Assembly (NCBI RefSeq): GCF_000004075.3
Contig: NC_026655.2
Span: 21,995,489-22,059,488, forward strand
Direction of reading: 5' to 3'
Length of the DNA: 64,000 nt
DNA from: Cucumis sativus
Lineage: Eukaryota > Streptophyta > Magnoliopsida > Cucurbitales > Cucurbitaceae
How positions within the stretch are numbered: the stretch's first letter is position 1; every line of letters starts with the position of its first letter. The notes below the pieces were generated by a model, which did no database searches, was not told the origin of the DNA, and worked only from the letters and a program-made list of their open reading frames with translations. A program made the translations under genes and the position numbers. Shown in pieces: positions 11,408 to 22,800 of this stretch.

Positions 11408-12369
11408 TGCCGTTGGTTCTCTGAATCTGCCTTTTCCGTTGGTTTGCAGTGAAGAGTATTTGAACGAAAGAGGGAGTCGGTGTTTTGTATGGATGACTAA
11501 GATATTTTCTTTAGATATTTTTTCGTACGGAACTTCAAAACCATGAAAACTAATCATTATGCTAATTTGCTAAATCATTGTTTTGGAATGGTTTTACCCA
11601 CCCACTTCTTTCTTTTTATGTTTGGGTAAATTACTCAATTTTAATAATCACCTTTAGGTGTATGTTTATGTATTATATTTAAAATGTAATTCCATTCTAA
11701 CCTTTTTCAAATAATTTTATTTCTTTTTCTTTTTCTTTTCCCAATTTTCATATTTATCCCATAATCTCATCTTTTCAAATTACGAGGTGGATAGCCAATT
11801 AATAATATTGACATAATACTAGTCTTGATGATGATAATAATACGTTTGATGTCCGCTATTATTATGAGTTAGGTGAAATGGTACAGAGATTTTGGGGCCC
11901 AAAACTGAGAAAGGATCTCACTTTTTTGGTGCAACAGCAAAAATATCTCCAAACCCTTATCTTTCTACCTATGTATATGATATGACTTTCCACCCTTTTA
12001 CTTGGTCCACCATTTGAGCCTCCCATACCTTAGCTAGACTTCTTCTTCATCCACGTCAATTTGCTTTCTTCCCTTCAATTCAAATTCAAATTTCTAACCC
12101 TAACAAATTATTCGACAACACTGTCACAGTCAACAAATTCTACTCCTCAAAATATGCTATAAGGTTTGATCTTATACGAAGGTAAAGATAATGTCCAAGT
12201 GTAATGTAAAGATAAGGTTTTATTTTAATTTTAGATGAATTGGATTACTCCACATTTCTAGTTTGAGGTGGGTCATTCATCAATTATTATTTTGTAATCA
12301 ACTTTTGAGTTATACTTAAACAATAATTATCAATAACATTCATCAAATTTAAAGCCTAATATGATTAAC

Positions 12370-12545
12370 CGTTAGTTGCAAATATATCAAAATCTATCAA
12401 AATTTATCACTTATAGACCATTTTGCAAATATTGATTTATCACCGACAAACTATAAGGGTTTGAGGGATAAAAGTTTATCAAGAATAGATTTTGCTATAT
12501 TTGCAATATTTTAAAAATGTTGTTATATACTTTATTATTATTCTT
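12370..12545. repeat. Copy of a dispersed 'tttgctatatttgcaa' repeat family
   Basis: It contains atctatcaaaatttatcac, then ttttgctatatttgcaa and a tail tgttgttatatac. Similar word order recurs at 48600-48760, in part inverted, and related words occur at 14331-14499 and 22205-22349. Boundaries are approximate. Confidence 0.4.
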
Positions 12546-14330
12546 AAAATTGTCACATGCTAAAAAGAAAGGAACAATTTTAGGCATTGGTGAAAAGTAG
12601 ATCCTATTTTAAGGTCCATTGTGAATAAACCCCCTCTATTTGCAGAGGTAATTGTGAAAATGATAAAATATTGCATAACAAACTGAAAAATAGCAAATTC
12701 AAAAAATATTAAGATTTATAGCAAAACCGTCTACTAAGAATTATTTTTACTTTTTTTAACTGATTTTACCCGAGAAGAAAAATTTCTGACCGATATAGTG
12801 TATTTGTATAAGTAAAAAATGATACAAATATCACAGATTCACACGAATACAATGTATTTGCAAAAATCGTCAGTTTTGAAAAATATTAAATAATTTTTTG
12901 TTTTTGGGCTAGATAAGATTGCACAAGCATTCCTATATTTATGCCTCCAATTTATACCAGATTTTTTAATTTTTAGGTTTCAAACCAAGAGTTAACCATT
13001 TATTTCTTAATTCATATTTTATTATATTTCCATTTCTTTTCAAGTTTTTTTCGGTTTATTAATATTTTATTATATAATATAATGATAAACATAAATTCAA
13101 CCTTTTTGAAATAATTTATATTTCAAAATATTTATTAAAAAATTGAATTAATTTTTTTTAATTTAAACACCTTCAAAAGTCATATTGTTATAACAATTTT
13201 AATTTCAAATATAATCAATCTTGAGTGGTGCTAATTAGATTTTCAACTTATGTTATTAAATTTTTTATATCCCTAAAATCTTGTTATTTGTTTGATATCC
13301 CTACAAAATAACAAACATAAATTCAACATTTTCGGATTATTTATATTTCAAGACATTTATAAAAAAAAATTATTATCTGATTTGAAGAAGAGTTTTCGAT
13401 TAATATTTTAATATTTTTTCAGGTTATTTATATTCCAAAATACTTATAAAAAATTTATTAAATAATAAATAATACATATTTTTAATAACAATTTGAATTT
13501 ATAATTCTTATCATCCTCTAAAATCATGCTAATTAATATTATCTCATTATTTTTGTTGATTTTTATTTTTCAAAAAATTTATTGTGTCAGTTATAAGTTG
13601 AATAATATTAATTCCACCAATTAGACTATATATTGAAGAAAATTTCTCACAGAACTTATTACAATTTGACCACTATTTTTCTAAATGGGTGTTATGGGGT
13701 GCTAATACTTTCCCTCATACACAAATGACTCCCGAACTCAACTCTATTTTCACAAACCATTTTAAAAAAAATGGTTTCCTTTATTTTGATGTCCAATCAA
13801 ATCGTAAAAAATATTGGTGACAACTCCTATTTTCTTTAAAAACTAACTCTTTTGAAGACGTCGACCACTCTGCGTCATCTCAGGCACGTGGCAACAGAGT
13901 TGTCATTCTACACTTCTTACTCACGAAAAATTATGCTTTGGATAGTACAAAACTAACAAATTAATATATCTCATAATATAATAAGTTCAAAAAAATTAAT
14001 TATATTTAAATGTTGTACCAAACAATAGAAGAACCAAACAAAATAAAAACTAAAAGAATAAGAATGTCAGGTATATAAAAGAGTCGAACATAGAGTGATT
14101 ATTTTGAACCATCTAAGAAAAACAAATTATACATTAGTTCTACAAAAAATGTACCGAATGAGTAAAAGAAAACGTACCAAATCTAATATTTCAACTAAGG
14201 CATAAAAGTGAAAGAATTTTACCAAAGAGAGAGAAAGATACAACATTTCATAAAGAAAGGTCAAATAAAAGAAATAGATAGACAAGGTGTGAAAAAAAAC
14301 ATTCAAACCGATAATAAAAATAGAAATTAT

Positions 14331-14499
14331 CAAAAATAGCAAATTTGACAAAATATTTACTAACATATAAGATTCTATTGATAGACACTCATATGTTTCT
14401 ATTAGTAACAGTAATAGAAGTCTATTAATTTCGATCATTGATAGAATTCAGAATTTTGCTATAAATTGTAAATACTTTTATTTAATTTTACTATTTTTA
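14331..14499. mobile_element. MITE-like element with inverted ends
   Basis: The left end aaaaatagcaaa...aaaatatttac and the right end gtaaatacttttat...ctattttta are imperfect inverted repeats about 30 bp long, enclosing about 110 bp of non-coding DNA with tctattgatagac words. The same ends occur in laccase intron 2 (22205-22349). No clear target-site duplication was found. Confidence 0.5.
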
Positions 14500-14930
14500 G
14501 AAGCGTCTTTAGTAAAAAAAATCTAACACGATCCCAAAATATATGTCTAATAATAGTAGATCCAAACAAAAATAATATAGTATAAAAATGGTAAAACAAA
14601 TTACAAATAATTGAAAAAGAAAACAAAATAAAACTAGAGAAAGCAATCAACCAAGATAGAAAAATAATAAATAAAAATGTAACATAAAAAGAAACCAAAC
14701 AAAAATATTTTGAACCATCCAAAAAAAATAAATTACACAAGTGAAGTAAAATAAAATTACCCAAAATAATATTACAATGAATGGCATTAAAAAGAAAGAC
14801 AAAAAGTTTTACCTTCTCGAGAAAGACAACATTCAAAAAGAGTAAATATCAATACAAATCCAAAACTAACAAAACTAAAAAAACAACTAACAATCGAAAA
14901 ATAAAAAGAACCACCAAGAGATCATAAATC

Positions 14931-14932
<2 letters not shown>

Positions 14933-14968
<36 letters not shown>
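14933..14968 (+). repeat. Poly-A tract of 36 bases
   Basis: An uninterrupted A-run in intergenic DNA. It could be a slippage-prone microsatellite or an old retroposon tail. Confidence 0.9.
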
Positions 14969-14970
<2 letters not shown>

Positions 14971-16062
14971 ATCCACCAAAAATAAATAAATAAAATTTAA
15001 TAATCTACTTTATAATAAAGTAGCAAATAATGAGAAGAAAAAGAAAAATGTAGGACTATAAGTGGTTTTAAACTTATAATATTATCAACTTTTAATTTTG
15101 AAATGTTTTCATTTTCTATACTCACTTGTTTTTTAGATTCCAACTTTTTCCTCAAACTCTCTATTTCTAACTTATATATCATAATACAATATTCACAGAA
15201 CAAACAGTTAAATTTTAAAAATAAATTAAAATAAATTATATTTTATTTTAATAATATGTCAACTTCTAAATTCTAAAATATTAACACTGAGTATTCTCTA
15301 AAATAGTTTTACTTTACTTTCATGGTTAGTTGTATATAAATAATAACTCTTTTGTTTAGTTATTTACTTTCATGGTTAATTGTATAAAATAATAATCCTT
15401 CAAAAATAAAATTTCTTTTTAAAGTGAAAACGTTACAATTATGAGTCTAGAAAAATATTCTCATACGTAATAATATTAACAAATAATAAAATTAAAAAGA
15501 TAATGATATTATTTTCATTACTAAGATCATACAGATTGTAAAATTGTATACAGATAATAAAAAACTTAAATTTTCCCTACTAAAATTAGTTGGGTCTATA
15601 TCGTTTTTGTGTATTTATAGTTACATGAAATTTGTGAGTTATTAAATAAATGAAATAGAAACAAATAAGTTATTTTTTTCTCGCTTTTAAACATTTTTTT
15701 TAACAATAAAACCTAACTTTTATTTTCTTATAAATTTAAAATTGATATAGTTAAGATTTAAATTGCATTTATGTCCAAAAATCTCAAACATACAAAATAT
15801 TAACAAATCGATAATCATAACCCTTAAAAAATGTGAATATAAAATATTAATTATTGTAATTTATATATATATAAAAGCAATTGCTTTTAAAAATATTTTT
15901 TTTCTAGGATGATTATTTTAAAAAAATCCCATATTAACTTTTTTTCTTTAAATTAAAGAAGTAAAATAATCAATTAACCCGTTCAACTAAGTATCCTATT
16001 ATCAAGAAAAAACTAACCACTCATTTTAAGGGAAAGAGGTGATTATACAGTTGAGTAAAGGC

Positions 16063-16070
16063 CTATATAA
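16063..16070 (+). promoter_or_regulatory. TATA box of the cysteine-protease gene
   Basis: CTATATAAG lies about 56 bp upstream of the ATG at 16126, a normal plant position for a TATA element with a short 5' leader. Confidence 0.6.
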
Positions 16071-16125
16071 GTTGGCTTAAACTGCTTTGGCAACGATCAA
16101 TTCATCCTATTATAATTCTTTCCAC

Positions 16126-17518
16126 ATGACCATGATGAAATTTCTTATTGTTTTCCTTGTTTTGATTGCTTTCATCTCTCACATATGTGAGAGCTTTGAG
16201 CTAGAAAGAAAGGATTTTGAATCTGAAAAAAGTTTGATGCAACTCTATAAAAGATGGAGTAGCCACCATAGAATCTCAAGGAATGAACATGAGATGGACA
16301 GACGTTTCAAGGTCTTCAAAGATAATGCAAAACATGTGTTCAAAGTGAACCACATGGGAAAATCATTAAAATTGAAGCTTAACCAGTTTGCTGATATGTC
16401 TGATGATGAGTTCAGTAAGACATATGGTTCCAACATTACTTACTACAAAAACTTACATGCCAAGGTTGGTGGTCGTGTTGGTGGATTTATGTATGAACGA
16501 GCAACAAATATTCCATCTTCAATCGACTGGAGGAAAAAAGGAGCAAGGCGGATGTGGTAATTAATTTAATTTAATTTATAATTTTTTCAAAATCAAGGTG
16601 CATGTGGTAATTAATTAAATTTAATTTATAATTTTTCTAAAATCAAGGCGGATGTGGTAATTAATTAAATTTAATTTATAATTTTTCTAAAGTCTAGTGC
16701 CTTATAACTAATAATTATGTGTTCGACAGGAAGCTGCTGGGCGTTTGCAGCTGTGGCTGCCGTGGAATCTATTCACCAAATAAGAACAAATGAGTTGGTA
16801 TCTCTGTCAGAGCAAGAAGTGGTGGATTGTGATTATAAAGTCGGTGGTTGTCGTGGAGGAGATTATATCTCTGCATTTGAGTTCATAATGGAAAATGGTG
16901 GAATCACCGTTGAGAATAACTATCCATATTATGCCGGAGATGGATATTGTCGTAGACGAGGAGTGAGTTTAAACCAATATAATTCTAATTAAACTATATA
17001 AATTTATTATATAAGTGAGTTATTGATCATAATATAATTATGTGTATTGTGTTTGATATATACTTCACTAATAGCCTAATAACGAGAGAGTGACAATTGA
17101 TGGATATGAGAATGTACCTCGAAACAACGAGTACGCTTTGATGAAAGCAGTTGCACACCAACCGGTAGCAGTGTCTATAGCGTCAAGGGGAAGTGACTTT
17201 AAATTTTATGGAGAGGCAAGTGTAGTTAATTTTGTTGTTATAATTTAATTATAATTTGGTGCAACATAATTAAAAGAAGAAATTGATAATTATTTGCAGG
17301 GAATGTTTACGGAAGAGAACTTTTGCGGAATTAGAATTGACCACACGGTAGTGGTAGTTGGGTACGGAAGTGATGAAGAGGGAGATTATTGGATAATAAG
17401 AAACCAATATGGAACTCAATGGGGAATGAATGGTTATATGAAGATGCAACGAGGAACACGAAGCCCACAAGGTGTATGTGGAATGGCAATGTATCCTGCC
17501 TTTCCGGTCAAGTATTGA
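16126..17518 (+). pseudogene. Papain-like (C1A) cysteine protease, frame-broken at the exon 1 end
   Basis: Exon 1 starts at 16126. It encodes a signal peptide (MKFLIVFLVLIAFISHICES), an I29 prodomain with ERFNIN-type spacing (EMDRRFKVFKDNAKHVFKVN) and LKLNQFADMSDDEF, and the mature start IPSSIDWRKKGA. Next, about 20 nt seem missing compared with the family pattern GAVTPVKNQGxCGSCW. The bases run from GGAG into CAAGGCGGATGTG, shifting the frame before the donor at 16559. Later exons are clean: 16730-16962 with catalytic Cys ([14 protein letters not shown]), 17075-17215, and 17300-17518 with catalytic His (IDHTVVVVGYG) and Asn (IIRNQYGTQWG). The protein would end at PAFPVKY without a KDEL tail, though the prodomain resembles KDEL-tailed CEPs. 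The intron after 17215 has a GC donor. Only the first junction is defective, so this may be a recent null allele or an assembly error. Confidence 0.82.
16544..16693 (+). repeat. Three tandem 50-bp copies carrying exon end plus splice donor
   Basis: Copies are 16544-16593, 16594-16643 and 16644-16693. Each begins caaggcggatgtggtaatt (copy 2 has caaggtgcatgtggtaatt), which is the NQGxCG codon end followed by the GT donor. Each continues with the AT-rich intron start. The array therefore gives three potential donors in a row. Confidence 0.9.
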
Positions 17519-19877
17519 TTTCCCAACTCTTTTTTCTTAGAACCGGATAGCTAGCTAAGCTAGGGATAGGATTTTATTTGTTTGAAAATAACGCAGAAAG
17601 TACATTTCATCCTGCTTTGGCTTTGGCTTTTTCCTCAGTGTAGCAATTCCTATTTAAATAAATAATTAGTTTCCACAATTTTCTGATTTTATTCATTTCA
17701 TTTTATTCACTCATAATTGTAGTCTAACTTTATTCACTAATGATTGCAAATTTTGAGCATTTTCATGCTTGCACTTGCTAACTGAGGAAAAAGCATGAGC
17801 TTAGATGGTATCATAATAGGGAAATTGGTATAGATAGCAAATTTTAGACCCAATTGGATTTTAGATGGTCAGGAAGCACAATTAATTTAGGAGCATAATT
17901 AAATATGTGGTGGTGATTTCCTTTTTTTTTTTTCTTCTCCAAAATTCAATTTAGGAGCACAACTAATTATTTAATTGAACCTAAACTAATATTTTGAAAT
18001 TTAACTAACCAAGATTTCTTTCCCAACAAATGCATTCCAGTAAAATCTCTACTCGATTATTCTCATGTAAGAAATATGTTTTAGCTAATGTTTTTGTAAT
18101 TCCCATATTGATCTAATTAGCTTTAAATGTTGACCTAACTCAAATCCTTGAAACAAAAAGTTGTAATATATTATGAATATGATTATATATTTAGGTTTAA
18201 GTTGAAGTGAGTGGATGAAAGAGAGAGAGTTTAGAGGGAATAATCCATGGGGTTCTAAATTGGTTACGTTAGCTAAGGAATCGGGTGTACTTTACCCCAT
18301 TAACGGTTGCACCAAATCCTTCCAACTCCTTTCTCTACTTGACTTCTTTTTTTCTTTTTCTTTTTCTTTTTTCTCTTTCTATTTTTTAAGTAAATCTTTT
18401 CTTTTTCTTAATATTAATATTTCTTCAATTCATTATTAATAATATAATAGTTTTATCATCTCTATATATAATCAAATTTATTGTTGTCTGTTATGGTAAT
18501 TTTACTTTCTATTGATGATTATTTGTGAGATTAAAAAATTATGTAGTTTAACTAGATTTCTGTGCTGTATTTTTTTTATAGCTTTTTAGATCAAGGTATA
18601 TTTTTTATAGCTTTATATTCATTACTAGTCTCTTGATATATTTATATTCTCAAAATGTTCACTTATTCACTTATAAACTTTTACAAATGAGCAAAATTTC
18701 ACGTAAAAAAATATGTAACTATATATTTTTTTAAAAGCACTTTACTAGTTGCTATTTAATTTTTTATTTTGTTAAGCATGGTTTTATTATTAAAAAAAAA
18801 AAGAGTTTAAGGAGTGCTTTTCTTTAGTTATTGGGTTAGAACCACTCTTCATAGTTTTAACCAAAAACACTTCAATTTAAAAATGTTTATGCCAATTGTT
18901 TGAAATACATTTTAATTTCCTCTTTCTAAAAACCAGCTCATAATTGATCATAAAAATATATCCAAAATAAATAAATTAGGCTAAAATATAAATAACTCAT
19001 ATAGATTAACGTGGTGATATGTTTGATATATAATTCAATACTTAAATCGTTGTAATATTTATATCTTTATTCATTAACTCGTATGCTATAGTTGTTCGAT
19101 TGTTAAGTACTTTCTAATTCAAACTCACAAATCAATTAAATAGATTATTCCTTCAATAAGATTTGACTTAACTGAGTCTAGTCTTCTATGTCAAATCCAT
19201 GATAACCAATTTTCAAAAATAGAGAACTAGAAGATTATTAGATAATGGATCCAACTACATAATTGTTTAACCTAAATTTTACTCTTTTTTTTTTTTTCTA
19301 AATAGAGAAACTTCTGAAACCATTTAGTTATTGTGATTTGTTGTATCTTTGTTTTTCCTTTTTTACTTAAACAATTTAATTTAACAAAATTTTAAAAAAT
19401 TACACATCAACCTAGCATTCTAAAAAAAATAAAAAAAAGAAATGGTAGGTAAACAGTGTTATAAACTTAATTATTTTTTGAACATAATAACTAAGATCAT
19501 ATTTTTGTATATTTAAAAAAACAAAACAAAAACAAAGAAAAATAGCTATTAGATGGAGCTAAATAATTATCAACATGACCATTTTAATGGTTACAATTAT
19601 ATGATATATTTTATGGCAAGAACAATTTAGTCTTAATAAAATTCATCATCAACTTATAATTTAATTATCCATCTTTTTGCCATTGGCTTGAATTTGTGCA
19701 AATAAAATAACAAGTTTTGGTGTTAAGCGTTGTTTTGGTCTACCTAATAAGTGTGCAATGACTCTATAAGGAAGCCCATTAATATATATAGAGAAAAAAG
19801 AGAGCTTCAAATTCCATTGTATAATTCTCTCATAGTCATCGATACTATTGAGACAGAAAAGAGCGAAAAAATAGAAC
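17519..19877. other. Intergenic, protease to laccase
   Basis: AT-rich. It contains the protease 3' flank and the laccase promoter region. A CT/T-rich stretch lies at 18341-18375. A 74-codon open frame at 18215-18439 ends in F/S low-complexity sequence and is not believed. A leader-like region with catcgatactattgagacag directly precedes the laccase ATG. Confidence 0.7.
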
Positions 19878-22800
19878 ATGGCGACGCTGTGGTTCATCAG
19901 AGGAGGCTTGGCAGCGGTGCTAACGGTGGTTTTTTGTTTCATGTCGCCGCCGCCGGTGGAATGCCTCGTCCGCCATTATAAATTCAACGTAAGATTATAT
20001 TTCCTTAATTCATTCATTTGTTCTTTCTTTTTCCTTTTATTTATTTTGTAGTTTCAAACCTTTCCAACATTTTAGTCAATAATATATAATGTCTTTACGT
20101 ATATGTAAGATATAATACTTTTTTTTCTTTTAAATTGTATAACAAACTATTTCGATAGTTGAAAAGATGGTCACCGGAGATGGCGTCCTATTAAGAAAAC
20201 TCAAAAGAGAATATTAGAAAATGAGTTCAATATAATATTGTTCCACGTGAGTTTTTTACTCTTTTTCTTTTCTTTTCTAAAAATAAAATGGATAGAGTTA
20301 ATAAATTGTCTAGTAAAAATGATGTAATGAAATTTAGTCTTCAAACTTTATTTTTAATAGATTCTTACCTTCTAAATTCTAAAGTTTGAGAAGTAAAACT
20401 ACTTAGATTTGTAATCCTAAATCAATAAATAAAACTTATATAGCGCTATTGGATTTGATTGAATAGATTTGAATTAAATTATTTTTATGAGGCAAGTAAA
20501 CAATTAAAATATCATTAACAAAAATTTCAATGCAAAGTTGATCAACTACTTCTCCCTTGCTACAACTATATGTATATATATATCACAAAATTTATAAATA
20601 ATTACATAATTAAACCTTTTATCTCCAAAGAAAAAGTACAATGTAATCTACCATAATCTTTTTTGTCATTCTTAAATTAAATGTGTATATATATAATTGG
20701 AACATAATCTTTAAACAAAATGTTTAAGAACTAAAACTAAAAGTGTTTAATAGAAAGTTATTTCCTTAATTCAAGTTCCATTTAAAAGAAATACATATTA
20801 ATTATCAAACACGATAATAAAAAGAAAAAGAGATAGTAGAAAAAAGAAAAATACGTTTAGGAAATTGCAAGAGATTATAAATCATAATTATTAATATTTA
20901 TAATATTTCTCCAACATTCATAGGACATATCACTTCATATTTCATATAATTGTATTTAAGTGTTTTCTTTTCTCCTATTGTTGAAACAAGTAAAAAAAAT
21001 TTATATTTCTTTCTTAAAAAGTTATTATAGAATTAGAGAAACTTATTTATGTAGGCAGATTTTAAGCAATATATGTTGATTAGTTCAATTATATATATAA
21101 TAAAATCAATCTATTAGTTCAATTTAGTTAGGATTTATTGAATTATTTTTGTTTTGGTTATTCTAGTAGTGTTTTATGTTGTATTCACTAAGTTAATTTA
21201 AGCACTAAAAAGTTTATTTTAAAAAAAATATGTTACCTCTAAAGTGAATCAATTTAACATTCATTTTTAAAAAATTGTTTATCCTAATAACTTTGTAGGA
21301 TTATATTCTATGTAGGTGGTGATGAGGAAGGTTACGAGACTTTGTTCAAGTAAGCCAATAGTTACTATTAATGGAAAGTTTCCGGGTCCCACTATTTACG
21401 CTAGAGAAGACGACACTGTTTTGATTAAAGTAGTTAACCACGTCCCGTATAACGTTAGCATTCATTGGTCAGTTTTCTCTCTCGAACTAAATCATTTATT
21501 CCTTCTAATGTTGAATAAACTAGGCACTTTAATTTTTCTTTTACAGTATTAATTGAATCTCCGTTTTACTTAATTTTAATTGTTAACTGGTTGTTCAATC
21601 ATCATTTAATTTTGGTTATTTGTGAAAATTTAATTTTGCTCAATAGTTTTTATGTTTTGTTATCTACATATGTCGAGAGTGTTTCCAAGATTCAAGTCAA
21701 ATTTTGAGGACTAAAACAAAGAGTTTTTAACATATCTTTTATTGTAAAAATATTTCAAAAATAAAAAAAAATAACTAAATAATTAGTAATTGGTTTTAAA
21801 ATTTTATAGTGGAAAAATGTTTATTTATTTTAAATAATGGTGAAATACTAGAAATATTTTCTTACCTATAGCAAATCCATAAAATTATGATTTTGTTATA
21901 TTTATAAATAAATTATTTACGAGATGATTTTCAAAAATATAATATCACGAACCAAAATATTTATAAAATATAATAAAATTAATTCTACCCACCATATAAT
22001 TTCAAATTCTATATCGTGAAATTCTATATTTATACAGTTTGGAGTAGTTTAACATTTATAATAATTTTTCTGTATCACTGAAAAAAGATTGTCAATTAAT
22101 AGCTTTTAATTAATTTAAAAGTTTGGTTATACAATTAACATCCTAATTCCTCCCAACCTAATGGTAAATGTTCATACAAAAATAAAGCGCATTTTCAAAT
22201 ACACTAAAATAAATTAAAATATTTATAAATTATAGAAAATTTTAAATTCTATCATTATTTATCAATGTTACTAGTAGAAGGTATCTACTATCGATATAAT
22301 ATGAAATTTTGCTATATGTTGTAAATATTTTATTAAATTTACTATTTTTAATTAAAAAATTACATCAAATGACAAAAATATTTTAAAAAAAACATCTCAT
22401 GATACCAATTTTTTGCATATTGCGAAAATGACAAAATTAGTAACATCAGACAGCTATAAAACGTAATCATATGTCTATAATACGATAATTATAAGACTAT
22501 CAGATGATCATCACTTTTAAATGTAGTTTTGCAAAATTAAAAAATATTATGACGTGGGCTCTATTATTATAAATATTTTTGTTAATTTTGCAAAAAAAAA
22601 AAAACTCCTTTTTAATCATTACAGAGTAAATTTAAAATTTATTTTATATAATATAACGATAAAATTAAATCTACAACTGATCAATATAAAAGAAATTAAC
22701 AATATTAACTAAAACAAGTTTGAATTTTTCTATTTATATTACTAACTCTCAACCAATCCTATCCTCCATCCAACTAAACTACTTTCCGTGGTGAAATTTT

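Larger units (their letters stand above)
11408..16062. other. Intergenic, very AT-rich, with short interspersed repeats
   Basis: This is the shared upstream side of the MEE59-like gene and the protease. It holds a repeat copy near 12370-12545, a MITE-like element at 14331-14499 and a 36-base A-run at 14933-14968. Open frames at 14127-14836 are translations of AT-rich DNA rich in F, L, I and Y, and are not genes. Confidence 0.7.

Noticed and set aside
11171..11557. Longer N-terminus for the MEE59-like gene starting at 11557
   Set aside because: The additional 50 residues look like translated 5' UTR and the family begins at the MENDRR position.
14127..14836. Two overlapping-type minus-strand open frames of 103 and 125 codons
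   Set aside because: They translate AT-rich DNA into F/L/I/Y runs with no motif, and one overlaps the MITE-like element.
16087..16125. Upstream start for the cysteine protease at 16087
   Set aside because: The first codon there is TTG; the first ATG at 16126 directly precedes a good signal peptide and is correctly spaced from the TATA box.
18215..18439. 74-codon plus-strand frame upstream of the laccase
   Set aside because: Its second half is a CT/T-rich simple tract read as F and S; there is no homology or promoter support.
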